This document shows, piece by piece, positions 34,117 through 45,317 of a stretch of 64,000 nt of DNA. Numbering within the stretch: the stretch's first letter is position 1; every line of letters starts with the position of its first letter. The stretch covers positions 496,001 to 560,000 of the forward strand of contig JAAVVG010000019.1 in assembly GCA_012976225.1 (NCBI GenBank). Reading direction: 5' to 3'. The notes under the pieces are model-generated. The model worked only from the letters and a program-made list of their open reading frames with translations. It was not told the DNA's origin and ran no database searches. Origin of the DNA: Golubevia sp. BC0850. Taxonomy: Eukaryota; Basidiomycota; Exobasidiomycetes; Golubeviales; Golubeviaceae. The translations under genes and the position numbers were made by a program.

Positions 34117-34716
34117 CTCTTTCGATTTGGTTAAATCTCTTACTTCATTCTTTCATTCCATTCACTCCTTATATGTTATGCCCTACATCAAGAACATGCA
34201 TCTTTTTTTCCCCTCCGCAATCATCTTTTCATCCACAACCCCCTCCTTTTTTTTCTCTCTTTCTACCAATTGTATTTTACTATTCACCAACCAAAAATGA
34301 GCTGGTAGTTTGAGGAAATTCCAAAATTATTGAGTCTCGAAAATAAAGATTCTTTTTCTCTTTTTTTCTCTCAAAACTACACCAACTTTTTCGTCCTTGT
34401 TGATTTGAAGATCGATTTAGAAGAATGAGCTGATGAGTTAACTACAACTCCCTTGATAACCCTGTGGCAGAATCAGCTGCACCTTGCAACATGAAAATAT
34501 GAACAGGAACGAAAATTGTAATCTGCATCTGGATAAAATGGGCTGAGGGAGCGTTGTTGAGTCATCGTACAAAAAAACAAGGGGTAGCAATCCATCGGAT
34601 GATGGTGAGGACTGAGGAGGGTCAGCTAACAACTTAAGCTGTCTATAAAAGAGATTATTCACTCTTTCTCTTCTGCTCTCTTTCTCTTTCTTTCCTCCAA
34701 TTCTAACTTTTCCAAG
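34117..34716 (+). promoter_or_regulatory. RPS19 3' flank and ERG24 promoter region
   Basis: An AATAAA at 34342-34347 could serve as the RPS19 poly(A) signal. A TATAAAAG at 34644-34651 lies 73 bp upstream of the first ERG24 ATG (34717), followed by a CT-rich leader. No further elements were identified. Confidence 0.5.
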
Positions 34717-37207
34717 ATGACGAGTGCAGCAGAAGTCAGGTGAGTTGAAAGTTGGCTACACTCGAGTTACTCCACAAGCGCGTTGATGGAGTGCTATTTT
34801 CTATCTCTTTCTCTTTCTCTCCCATCATCACATCCTAACTTATTGGTCACCTACCACCTACTCTTTTTTCAATCATGGTCACAACTCGGTAAGTTACATG
34901 CAAAAGTCCAGACTGCAGGAGGAACAGCGCTGGAGGAGATGAGATAAGATGGCCTCATTTCCTCCAAGAAGGTTGGGTAAGCCATTCATACCTTGCACCA
35001 TCTTCAGTAGCACAATTCTCCTCCATTCCTTCTGTTTTTACTCACATCAATCTGTCTCTCTCACTCAATCACCTCTATTCTTCACAGACGCGGAACCAGT
35101 ACACCTGGAGCTTCCTCCTCTATCGATTCATCTTTCGATGCTTCTCCATCAACTCCAACTCCAGCTCCACGTTCTTCCTCCAAGACAGCAAATAAGAAAT
35201 CTCTCCTTTCAAATGGAAATGGTCATTCTTCTTCAACTGAGCTAAATCCAAAATCAGAACACTACGAATTTGGAGGTCCATTTGGTGCTCTATTCGTTTC
35301 AACAGTCGTTCCTTTCTTCTCTTACCTACTCTTCTTCTTCTGTAACAATGAAGTTGGATGTGAATTATTGCCTTCACGTTATGCAACGATTTGGAATCTA
35401 ATGAAGAAAGGTGTAGTGGAATCTTTCACTGATATGGATGCTTTCAAGATTTACTTCGGATGGTACGCTTTCACTGTTTTGGCTTGGGCCGTTCTTCCGG
35501 GAAAGAAAGTTGAAGGTGTTGAACTTAGAAATGGTGGGAAACTGACTTATCCTATGAATGGTGAGTGGATTCGAGAGAAAGGAGGGTCAGAGAGGGAAGG
35601 TTTCAGTTCAATCAGAGATGGGCGGGGAAGGATTAGATAGATGGGTCTCTTCGTCAAATGACAATGGGTCTTAGTCTTCTTTGATAAGCTTCTCTTGAAG
35701 GCTTGGAGTGGGCATCTACCACCTCTTGACTACGAGCTTTGATACCCAGACGCGATGGTGTCTTGAAAGGAACCGGGAAAGAGGGCCAGTCATCCTCGAG
35801 CGATGTATTACGTTCTCTTCGATCATGAGAGGTGCAAAGACGTAGAAAGCTCCTTTCTGAAGCTCTTCTAACGCGTTGGCGATGCATTTAGGGCAAGGAA
35901 GGTGGTACCAGAGTTAACTACCACTCCTTCCACAACCTTTCTCCTACCTTTTCTCCCCCGCTTCGCTTCCATAGCCTTCGCCACTCTAGTCGTAGCTTTC
36001 GCTGCTACTGCCGCTTGGATTGTAGTCAAAGGGGCAGCTTCCTTCACTTTCCTCTACGATCATTGGGCTGGTCTAATCGCAGCAAGTTTGATCAACTCCT
36101 TCACTCAAGCTTGTTTCGTCTATGGCATGAGTTACAAAGAAGGATCTCTCTTAGCTTTGGGTGGAAACTCTGGTAACGTCTTGTTCGATGTGAGTAAGCT
36201 GCTAAGGAAATGCATTGATTTTCAGAAAGTTGCAATTAACCTGTTCTGACCCTTTCTTCCTCTTTCTTCACTTCTTCAGTGGTTCATCGGACGTGAACTG
36301 AACCCAAGAATCGGATCCTTCGATATCAAGACTTTCAATGAGCTTAGACCTGGTCTCATTTTCTGGATCATCTTGGACATCAGTTGCGCTTGTCATCAAT
36401 ACGTTCTTCTAAATGGAAGAATCACTGACAGTATGGTATTAGTATGTGCTTTCCATGCTTGGTATGTGATGGATGGTCTTTTCAACGAGGTGAGTGTAAA
36501 AAGAAGAGAATTCACAAAATTGTGGAGCTTGGACTAACACCTTGGTTTGGATCTCCATCTCCTTTTCTCAGGCTGCCATCTTAACTACAATGGACATTAC
36601 CACCGATGGATTCGGATTTATGCTCTCAGTCGGAGATTTAACCTGGGTTCCCTTCGTCTATTCACTTCAAGCTCGTTACCTCGCTTTCGTTCCTCTAGAT
36701 CTTGGAATTCTAGCAACTCTTGGAGTTCTAGCAGTAAACGGTCTTGGATATTACATTTTCAGAACGTCAAATGGAGAAAAGAATGATTTCAGAAATGGAA
36801 AGAATCCAAAGAATTTGACTTTTTTAACTACTTCTACTGGAAGGAAACTTTTAACTTCAGGTTGGTGGGGTAGATCTCGTCATCCAAATTATTTTGGAGA
36901 TTTGATTATGGCTTTAGCTTGGAGTTTACCAACTGGCTTTAATACCCCTATCACCTATTTCTATGTTTGTTATTTCGCTGTGCTTTTGATTCATAGACAG
37001 ATGAGAGATGATGAAGCTTGCAAGGAAAAGTATGGAAAGGATTGGGATAAATATGTTAGTAGGGTTTTGGTCAATTCTTCTATCTTGTTGGGACTCCTAC
37101 CTTCGACGTGTTGAATCTAGCCCAAAATCTGACATAATTCTCTCTTTCCCTTTCTCTCTAATCAGTGCAAGATCGTTCCATACAAGATCTTCCCATACAT
37201 CTACTAA
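34717..37207 (+). CDS. ERG24: Delta(14)-sterol reductase (C-14 sterol reductase)
   Basis: This ER membrane enzyme reduces the C14-C15 double bond after Erg11 in ergosterol synthesis and is the target of morpholine fungicides. Exons are 34717-34739, 35088-35560, 35912-36189, 36280-36489, 36572-37054 and 37166-37207, giving 502 residues. Motifs are EFGGPFGAL, LPGKKVEGVELRNGGKLTYPMN, LALGGNSGN, WFIGRELNPRIGSFDIKTFNELRPG, LTTMDITTDGFGFML, VPFVYSLQARYL, GWWGRSRHPNYFGDLIMALAW, HRQMRDDEAC, KYGKDWDKY and the terminal KIVPYKIFPYIY. LTTMDITTDGFGFM separates it from Erg4. Several hydrophobic segments fit a polytopic protein. The acceptor at 35911 is the weakest point. A second ATG exon (34875-34888) offers an alternative N-terminus. 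Confidence 0.93.
34875..34888 (+). other. Candidate alternative first exon of ERG24
   Basis: ATGGTCACAACTCG followed by GTAAGT sits inside the first ERG24 intron. It ends in the same phase (2) as the exon at 34717-34739, so both can splice to 35088. The predicted N-termini are MTSAAEVR or MVTTR, both before the same RGTSTPGA sequence. Confidence 0.4.
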
Positions 37208-37500
37208 ATCTCATTGAACCTCATCAATCTGAACGAAACCTATGTCTCAAGTCCTCTCAACCTCAGCGTTTCAGACTTCTCCCTTCCCCCGTCTTTCGTC
37301 TAAAGTAAAAGATACCCCACTATTCCTATCAGTCTAGTCTTCTTCAAACACTCTGCTCTTTGGAAAGACACCAGCCCTGTCCAGCTTCTGTCCTTAATAA
37401 TCGGCCTATTCCTCTTCTGTACTCTCCCCTCGCTTTCCCTCTTCTCATGTCTATACTTCTGGCTTTTCAATCTGAACCGATTCAAAGACGACAAAGCAAA

Positions 37501-37588
37501 AATTTGGAAAAGCACCAGCTCCTCAATTGGAACGTCGGTATCAAGAGAGATCAGACTTGTTCGAATCAAATCTCGACCTGAGGGCCAT
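37501..37588 (+). repeat. Direct repeat copy C of the segment at 54442-54531
   Basis: These 88 bp align with 54442-54531 at roughly 85% identity. The last 37 bases are identical, from CAGACTTGTTCGAATC to GACCTGAGGGCCAT. Similarity stops abruptly after GGGCCAT. The copy is in the same orientation and 17 kb away. Confidence 0.7.
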
Positions 37589-37711
37589 GGCTTCGTTGAG
37601 AGGAATACAATGGCTTCGACCGAATACGTCAGATTTCGGTCATGATAGGATCGATCCAACACCCACAAGAGGAAGAAGAAAGATGCAGATGGAAGGAAGT
37701 ACCATCGATCT

Positions 37712-37729
37712 CCCCCCCCCCCCCGGGGG
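37712..37729. repeat. C13G5 homopolymer junction
   Basis: Thirteen C are followed directly by five G. This is the longest homopolymer tract noted in the window and can fold on itself. It may be a length-variable or assembly-sensitive point. Confidence 0.7.
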
Positions 37730-38011
37730 TCGACGGGATTCGAGAGGGCCCCCCTCCTCTTCTTCAAGGTACCTTCGACCTGAACCTATCAAGTACATGC
37801 ATGCTCACCAGAAGCCTCAAAAGGAATTTGCCAGAAGCAGTTTCTGGGAGAAGGATCTCACAAGGTGCAAGTTGACATCAGGAACCGGGACCGTTCCACG
37901 CTTGTCGGGACCGTTGGATCTCGATCTCGAGAGACCGCATCTGCTCTGCTTCTTTATTCTCCTTCCAGAAGAGGCAAGTCCTGCATTTGAGACTCAAAGG
38001 CAAATGGAATG

Positions 38012-38019
38012 TATAAAAA
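38012..38019 (+). promoter_or_regulatory. TATA box of the membrane protein gene
   Basis: TATAAAAA lies 52 bp upstream of the ATG at 38064. This supports that ATG over the upstream in-frame one at 37527. Confidence 0.45.
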
Positions 38020-38063
38020 GGAGGCATCAGAATGGGAAATCCTCAATACATAGCCCCCAAACA

Positions 38064-40540
38064 ATGACTTCCCCTTATTCCTCTTCAGAGAACTACTCAG
38101 CTTACGCTCAAACCCATTCACTTCCTCGTAAAGATCCTCCATCATTCATTCTTTCATTCCCTCAACCTCTAGATCCTCTAGCATCCTCTCCTCAACCTTT
38201 CAACCCTCTCGCATCTCCTGGTAGCGATGGTTCAAAGACAGAAAAGGACCCGACCAGCTTGCCACCCATTCAAGTCAAGGAGTCCAAGAGACCAGTCAGA
38301 CTGGGTATCTTTTCAATTCTATTGCCTACGATCGCAATGTTCCTCGTTCTACTAGCACTTTTGGTTGTCCTAGTCGCTTAAGTTTCGGTCATCAATCAAG
38401 CTACGATCGTCTCTACCCACATTCTAACCACTGGAAAATCGACCAGAGTCATTACTCTCTCTCAAATCATTTCCAAATGCGTTTCGAATATGGTTCCAAT
38501 GGTTATGGCTATCCAAGCTTTCAGTGTTGCTGCTACTTGGATGAAGAGTAGCGCACCTGAGAAGGTCATCGACAGGCCCACTCCAGTTCAGTGAGTTCAC
38601 TCGTTCTTCTTCGAGCGACTTCTAGCTCCAACCGACCCTTATTCATCTTCCTATCTCTCTTTCCAGTCTTGGTCTCGCAATTTCGAATCTGGGAGGTCCT
38701 ACCATGCTCAATCTATGGGCCTCCATCAGATATCTCTTCACTTTCGATTCCGCCTCTCGCAAGCAACGCAAGAACAAGGTCTCTACCCCATCTTTCTTCA
38801 AGAGAACAGTAGCCCTTCTTTTCTGGATTCTCCTCTTGGATCATCTCATCGGTCTAGCAGATTTCGCTCTCCACATCACAGCCTCTCAGAAGAAAGTCCC
38901 CTCAACTTTCGACTACGCCAATGAAGGCTGGGTTGGCGACAAGATGATGCTGGGAAGGGATCTCAACTCTACTAAGTGTGAAGAAAGCCAGGCTGCTGAC
39001 TATGCCTTAGAGTCTGCTTCCAGAAGCTGTGGTCTTGAAAAATAAGTGAGAGATCAATCTTTGGTTCCACTAAGGGCATTATGACTGATCATGTTCTCCC
39101 CATCCGTTTTTATAATCGCTCAGTGGAAGTAACAACGCCGCCTACCTCTACCTTCCACAAGGAACCCGAATTCTGACTCACACCTCCGAAAAACACTCAA
39201 TCGCTTACCTTGAAGACAACACTGCAATCTTGACCGCATCGGAGTTACCAGGGCTCTCCTACAACGCTTCCTCTCTCGGACTGAGAAGCTCCTGCAAGAG
39301 TATCACCAGGGATTGCGTGTCTTGTAAGCAAGTCACTGACGAATATACCGGGGAGACTTATAACAACTGCTCGGGAGATGAAATTGCACCAAAATACAAC
39401 TGTATTGGAGATGATACCTACAACATCACAGAATTCGGTGAGAATCAAGGATTACTCGATAATTCCGGTAGCGTAATCTTTGGATCTGAAGTGACAACCA
39501 AGTGAGTTTCCAGTCAAAACCAGTTGACGATGGAGAAGAGTACGGTGCTTTGTCACCTCGATTTTTGACATTTCGAACGTCTCCCTTCCACAAATTTGGG
39601 CATCTTCAGCCCAGTAAAGTTCGGAGCCGTAGTCTCTTCCTTTGCGTATGCCGAATATCAGAATGGAACAGGGGTAGGACAAGACAACTTCAATGGCGAC
39701 ACGTAAGTTTTTGAGGTTTGAAACTCTTATCAGCACGCGATTTGAGCTGATCTCCGCTATGTATAATTCTTACTTCTAGAGGCTTTCTAGTTCACGGTCA
39801 TTACGGAGGGTCTAATGTCCTATTCTGCGAGATTGAGGCTGTCCGCTCTCACTACCGGTTCGACCCACCAAACCAATTCACTCGCCGTGTCGAGCTGGAG
39901 GAGAAGCTTGACAGCCAAACCACAGCTGTCTTACTTTGGAACGCGTGAGTTTTCCGAGTATGTTTAAGCTCTCACCAATTAGGGGATGGGGAGGTCTGAT
40001 CTTTCTTCCAACCTTTCTCTCTTTTGCCGACAGGGTTGCTGCTGATCGTATTTCCTTAGAAGTTGAAGGGAGTGGAACTCTAAATTCATCAAACGAGACT
40101 TGTGCTGACGGCTATGCTCGTTCTTTGAGCAAATATACCCTCGCTATGAGGTGAGTTCAAAGAGTCAAAGAATGGGTGGTCAATTTAATTCAGCTCTCTG
40201 ATCTCACGTCTCCAATCATCTCTCTTGCTTCAGTTCTACCGCATTAATGCCTGTTGGAATCAATGGTCTCAACGGAGCTCAACAACCTGGATCACAGCTC
40301 TCACTTATATCACTGCTATGCTATGTACTTCTGGTCGCTCTCTTCGCCTTGACACTGTTGGTCTCTGGCTTCATCTCCTTCTTCTTGGCTTTGAGAGTTT
40401 CTTCTCCTTCGCTTCCAGCCATCCGTTCACTCTTCCTATCGCCACTTCCAACCTTAAGACAACTGCATGGAAAATCAAGCAGCCAGAACGAGGCTCTTCT
40501 AAGTGCTAACGGTGTCAAGCTCTTCGCTCCAGAGGTGTAA
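38064..40540 (+). pseudogene. Polytopic membrane protein of a basidiomycete family, with two apparent lesions
   Basis: Exons 38064-38590, 38667-39041, 39124-39501, 39610-39702, 39780-39944, 40034-40150 and 40234-40540 join in one phase into a 653-codon frame. A cytosolic Pro/Ser N-terminus leads to TM1 (SILLPTIAMFLVLLALLVV). After TM1 come a loop, TM segments around PMVMAIQAFSV and ALLFWILLLDHLIG, a large extracellular domain with Cys and NxT/S sites, and a final TM near residues 585-610 (LCYVLLVALFALTLL). I recall this layout as a conserved basidiomycete family without known function. Two defects stand out. There is an in-frame TAA at 38379-38381, just after TM1. The second intron's donor reads ATAAGT, where GTAAGT would be expected at the exact phase needed. 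Everything else is intact, so this is a very young pseudogene, a sequence error, or unusual expression. Confidence 0.6.
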
Positions 40541-41012
40541 GCGGATCGTCTTTCTGTCACCACCGAGTGGGAAAGTGGAAGTCAAGCTTGGGTCGTCGCT
40601 ACCAGGAAGAACTGATCAAGAATCCCGAACGAAAAAGTGACTATGTTTCTTCTCGTCGACTCCCTACCTGCTTTGCGATGATTTTGATGACTCCGGCCGA
40701 TTTTTGTTTTTTCTATCTATACCCCAAGCTCGTTTCTTCTGGTCTTTCTTGTTCTTCATTTGTACATACTAACACTTGGTTCCAAACATCGTCACCTTTG
40801 ATCCGTAGTCAAGCCAGTCTTTCTGGGTGAACAGTCGCTCTCATGATTCAATGGCGACGTCAAAAAGTTTCAACAAATTGACCCGGTAAACAAGATCTGA
40901 TACTTCAGAAAGATAGCAGACAAGACTCAGACTAAGCAAACCGATTCTGAAAAAGAAATTGTAGTACAGTAAAATGTCGCCACCTCCCCCAACTCTAAGT
41001 CCCCCCCCCCTC
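40541..41012. other. Convergent intergenic region, 472 bp
   Basis: This lies between the 3' ends of the membrane protein gene and POB3. It ends in a C10 run (41001-41010) directly beside the POB3 stop. No gene is supported here. Confidence 0.5.
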
Positions 41013-43430
41013 TCAATCCTTGCTCTTCTTCTTCTTCTTCTTTGGTCTCTCTTCACCGGAAGCATCTGGATCAGCCATCTCGACGTCCGAATCAGCTCCA
41101 CTGGATCCAACTCCATCGTCTGAAGATTCTCCTTCCTCGAAATCTTCGTCGTCTGTTGGAGATTGAGGCACAAGGGAGAGAGAGCAAGGCTTGTCATCAG
41201 TATCGAAAGCGCTAAAATTGGCGAGCAGTCTTTCAACACCGAAATGTCACTCACCTTCAGAATCTTCGTCGTCCGCAGCAGCCTGGTTCATAGCAGCAGC
41301 TTTCTTTGCAGATTTCCTTCCTTTCCTTCCACCTGAATCAGAACCAGCGTCCATATCTTCATCTTCATCACTAAGCATAGCCCCAGCAACAGCCAGATCA
41401 TCATTGATTTCATTCTTAACTCTCAAACCTCTTCCTTCGAAATGTTCCGCCAATTTCTCATGTTCCTCTCTATTTAAACTTTGGAAAAGGTGTTCTCCAC
41501 CAGATTTGGTTGCAACTTTCAAATCGAAAGTTTTAGAACTAGCCACAGCTCCACCAACTCTTGAGAAGGAAATCTGACGAATGTCATTGTTTTGAATGTG
41601 AACTGGTTGTTTTGAAACCCAAATCATAGCTTTATCTAATGGATAAAGGAAACCGTCTGCAGCTTTAACATTACATTTAACAGATTGTTGACCAGAACTT
41701 GATTCATAAGTAGTTGGAGTAACCAATTTCTTTCCAGATAAAACTTTGAAAACATTTGAAACGATTCTGAAAGTAGGTTCTTCATATCTTTTCTTCAATT
41801 TCCCATCATATTTCTCCTGAATAGTTTCTTCATCTAAATTCAATTCAGCGTCCATTTCTTCTTCTCTTGGGAATTGAAGAACTAAATAAGGATATCTAGT
41901 TTGGCCTTGTCTAATTGGTGGGTCTAAACCAATAACGAATTTAACATGAACATCATCTTGAGCAGGAAGTAAAAACAATCTATGAATCGATTGATACAAA
42001 ATCTTATAATCATAAGTCTTACCTCTTAATCTTAAGAAAGTTGGATACATATCTATATCGTACCTTCCTCTTGGAGTAAGAACCAAAACTTCCTTGAAAA
42101 CCACAATTCCTTCTCCAGCGACTTGTCCAATGTCTGCTTTGTTCTTGATCAATTTGTGGAAAGCAGAAGCTGCAGTTTCTTCATTCTCGTCTTCCTCATC
42201 TCCACTTCCAGCTCCAGATGCATTACTTCCTTTATCAACTGTTCCAGGAACGTAAAACCTAATCTCTACTAATTCATCATTCTTGTTCTTCTTTGATTTC
42301 CCATTTGAAGTTGAAGCTCCCGTGTTTGTCACTGGTTGTTGCTGTTCTGGATTAATGAATTCCATTGAAACTTCAGTCTTTCCTGCGATGTTGGAATTTG
42401 CGATTCTTTCCAAAGGTAATTCGAAGGCTAACTTATCTTTCACCAAGAATTGAACATCATCTTGAGTGATCTCTGTCTTTCCCCAATTCCATCCTCTGGT
42501 TGACAATTCTTTCGTTTCTAAAGGTTGGTTGTAATGAGAGGAGATGAGCTCTGATAGTGATTCGAAATCTTGTTTCTTGAATCCTTCAAAGGTTTCACGA
42601 CTTTTGTCCCCTCTTCCTTCTTTAATCTCAATGCGCAGCTGATAGTCTCTGGTGACTCTGGGGAAGAGGAGGCGGAAGGAAAGAGGGAGGGGGGGAAAGG
42701 AGGTTAGTTGGGGCCCAAACTTGCTGGGGAAAACAGCGCTCTCAGTAGCTCATTGTATTCCGTCTTGCAAAGATCTTCTCTTTTAGTTCTGATTCGAGCA
42801 GTGATCGATCTGGCTGCAGGCTGCCGCGATCCCCAAATCTAAGTGCTGCTTCTGAGCTTGACCGTCCCTCTTCTCCATTCGATCTCCCCTGTGGCGAAAA
42901 ACTTCCGCAAATCCAGTCAGTTCCCCTCAATCGAAAAAGACTGCAGCCATCTCATCCTGTTCTCGAAGGATCAGCATTGCGCGTAGAGTTTGAGCAGCAG
43001 ATTCTTCAGCCTGAGAGGTTAGGCTTTCCCCTCTCTGAACCCGCCTCGAATCCACAGTCAAAAGACTCAGCTCTATGATACCAGACTGGTTCAAAAAGGG
43101 GAATCTAAGTGTATCTCCTGTGAGCATAGGCTATCTTTCCTTCCTCCCTCCCTCCTGCTTCCCCCTCCTTCTAACAGGTCTTCCAAAGTCTCCCGTGCTG
43201 CGCCTTGCATCTTCAACTCCCCCTGAGCCTGAATCTTACGCCGTTTTCTTGCTGGCGGAACGTACTAGTACTCACCTCAACCAAGAGAAGCTCTCCATAT
43301 CATCTGCAGCCACTGTGACAGTTGGTCCCTCATTGCTTGTAGCTTTCCAACCTAGACCACCTTCTGACATTCTCAGTTTCCCAAGGGGTGAATCTATTCC
43401 ATGATAGATTTGAAGAAATTCCGTAGTCAT
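41013..43430 (-). CDS. POB3: FACT complex subunit POB3 (SSRP1 N-terminal/middle type)
   Basis: This histone chaperone subunit of FACT works with Spt16 to loosen nucleosomes in transcription and replication. Exons are 43430-43276, 42657-41255 and 41152-41013, giving 565 residues. Features are the N-terminal PH fold (YHGIDSPLGKLRMSEGGLGWK, SFSWLRVTRDYQLRI), ELSTRGWNWGKTEI, GRYDIDMYPTFLRLRGKTYDYKILYQSIHRLFLLP, DDVHVKFVIGLDPPIRQGQTRYPYLVLQF and SFSRVGG. The tail is acidic and Ser-rich and ends in KKKKKSKD. There is no HMG box, as in fungal Pob3 generally. The first intron is 618 bp. The upstream region includes one arm of the inverted duplication (43614-43906). Confidence 0.95.
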
Positions 43431-44237
43431 CGTAAAAGAGAGAGGATGAAGGTTCGAAGCAGGAAGGGGAGGGGAAGAAGAAGTTTCGCGTCGCCTCAAC
43501 GGTGCTCTGGAATCGCCAGACACGTGTCTAGGGATGATATCAAGGTTCAAGGTGACTGACTTTTGAACTTTGTAGCCTTTGAGACTTCTGTTCAACAGAT
43601 TCGAGTCAATAGCTTCAACTGAGAGAGAGAGGGCACGGAGCCTTGCCTGAAGCCTGAAGGAGCTTCTCCTTTTTCCTTCACCCTTCACTTTTCCACAAAT
43701 TTTGCAAGAAGTAGCATCTTAACACTGTCGACCAGAAAACCTGGTCAAGAACTCTGTGATCGTGATCTACTCAGAGAAGCAGTTCTATCTCTATCATAGA
43801 CTTACTTCCATTCCATTCCTCTCTCAATTCTCTCACGCAATTTCTCTCCCCAGGGAAGGGACTGACGCTATCATGAATCAAATATGAGACAGAAACGAGT
43901 GAGAAATTCAATAGTGCAATTTACAAAACCCCAAACCCTATCTCGAGGTCTCTGCCGGTCCTGAGACCTTGGAGAATTGACTCTCCTTCTCTTCTCTGTC
44001 AAAGTCGGTCCCCTTTGGCGAAAGAATTTGATATCAGCGGAGTCCAGGATAGAAGTGACATCGGCAGGAGGGAGAGCCTAGAGGGTGGAGCGATTGCTGG
44101 GACTGGCAAGGTACTCAATGAGATGCGAAAGTGCCAGTGCTATGAAGGAGATAGGTTGCTGGTGAATAAAGATACAGATTCCAACTTCAACACGACGTAT
44201 TAGTCTCGCATTTGAGGAAAGTTCGACGGAGATCCTC
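43431..44237. promoter_or_regulatory. POB3 promoter and 3' flank of the zinc-knuckle gene
   Basis: This 807-bp gap is mostly taken up by repeat arm A (43614-43906), which starts 184 bp upstream of the POB3 ATG. The rest shows no gene. A minus-strand frame at 43272-43688 merely extends POB3 exon 1. Confidence 0.5.
43614..43906 (-). repeat. Inverted duplication, arm A
   Basis: This arm matches the reverse complement of 54125-54414. From about 43636 onward only three single-base differences are visible over about 270 bp. A 4-base length difference lies in a GA run at the low-coordinate edge. Weaker similarity continues to about 43935 (matching 54100). The arm contains the perfect 6-bp hairpin GACCAG/CTGGTC (43730-43746). 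Confidence 0.85.
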
Positions 44238-45157
44238 TCATGGACTACTACTTCTCCTCCTCTCGTTTGACCTCCGGTCGTCTTCACTATCACTCCCACT
44301 CCCACTTTCACTTCTCCTAGTCTTCCCGCCATCTCTTCTCCTAATTGGAGATCTAGATCTTGATCGACTCGAACTGGTAACACTTCTTCTATTTCTTCTC
44401 TTGGATTTCGATCGATCTTCTTCAGAGTCTGAATCTGAATCTGAATCTGATCCAGAACTTGAAGATACTGATCGTCTTTTGGTTCTTTTCTTGGTCCTAG
44501 ATCTTGATGAAGTGGTACTTGAATCTGAAGAGGACGAGATTGAACTATCACTGTCTGAAGACGATGAAGAGACGGACTTCCTGCGTTTGGATTTCGGTTT
44601 GGAGGATGAAAGTTCTTTTGCAGATTGAGATTTCTCTGCTTCACGTTTTGAGAGGATTGAAGAAGCAGTACCGGGTCTGGGTGAGGAAGAAAGGAGGTGG
44701 GAAGTTAGTTATGTGAGAGCAAGATGGATGGAAAGCTAGCTTTCTCAGCTGGAAATGGTTGGAGCTCTTTCCACATTGATCCCGATGAAGACATCAGCTC
44801 TGTATTCAGTGATACTGAAGCTCAGCAGAAGGAAGGGCAGTGTGATCTTCTTTGCTTCCACTCCATCATCCCATCCATCCTCCTCCATTCCGACCAATCC
44901 TTGTCGATCTCTTCCCTGTTCGATCAAGCTCACCTTCTCAGCTCTTCCGGTATTTCCACCTTTGTAGCATCCTTCAACTTTTTATCCACCTTCGGGTTCA
45001 AGAAAGCTTGGGTCCTAGTTGGTCTTGCGACATACGGCCTTGGGTTCTTGCACTCATAAGTTGGGTGTCCAGTCTGAAGGCATTTCTGACATTTAGTTGC
45101 AGCAGTGGAACCACCTTGAGTTGGAGCTCGTCCATTAGAAAGTCTTGAAGGAAACAT
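44238..45157 (-). CDS. Zinc-knuckle protein with RS/SD-rich tail (ZCCHC10-like)
   Basis: This small nuclear-type protein resembles animal ZCCHC10 and its fungal relatives. Exons are 45157-44934 and 44676-44238, giving 220 residues. The N-terminus holds one CCHC knuckle, CQKCLQTGHPTYEC, followed by the conserved NPRPYVARPTRTQ segment. Exon 2 encodes SILSKREAEK, then long Ser/Asp and Arg/Ser runs (SDSDSDSDSEED, SSRSRSRSPIRRR) typical of splicing-associated proteins. RNA binding and nuclear localisation are inferred from these features. The intron is 257 bp. It is divergent from the acylaminoacyl peptidase gene, 160 bp away. Confidence 0.85.
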
Positions 45158-45317
45158 TTTGATTGGGTGGTTGGTTATCTTGGTGGGAGATCAAGGTATT
45201 CCTGTCGAAAAGTTGCTTCTACCTCCTTTACATCTCCGTCATTCAACCTTTCTTTTTCAAGGTTTTTGAATTAAATAATTCTACATACCTGGAAAGGAAT
45301 CACTCTCACCTCACCGA

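Larger units (their letters stand above)
37208..38063 (+). promoter_or_regulatory. ERG24 3' flank and promoter of the following membrane protein gene
   Basis: This 856-bp stretch contains a direct repeat copy (37501-37588), a C13G5 tract (37712-37729) and a TATAAAAA at 38012-38019, 52 bp before the ATG at 38064. An open frame runs upstream of that ATG without a family match, so it is not taken as coding. Confidence 0.5.

Noticed and set aside
37527-38063. N-terminal extension of the membrane protein gene to the ATG at 37527
   Set aside because: It crosses a repeat and a C13G5 tract, shows no family-like sequence, and a TATA box at 38012 points to the ATG at 38064.
38340-38390. A short intron that would remove the in-frame TAA in the membrane protein gene
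   Set aside because: The only GT-AG pairs nearby give introns below 40 bases and put the downstream exon out of frame.
42742-43127. Minus-strand frames inside POB3 intron 1 as coding exons
   Set aside because: Exon 1 joins exon 2 directly in phase to give the conserved SWLRVTRDYQLR; nothing is missing from the protein.
44212-44628. 138-codon Leu/Ser/Asp-rich plus-strand frame
   Set aside because: It is the antisense shadow of the RS/SD-rich exon of the zinc-knuckle gene.
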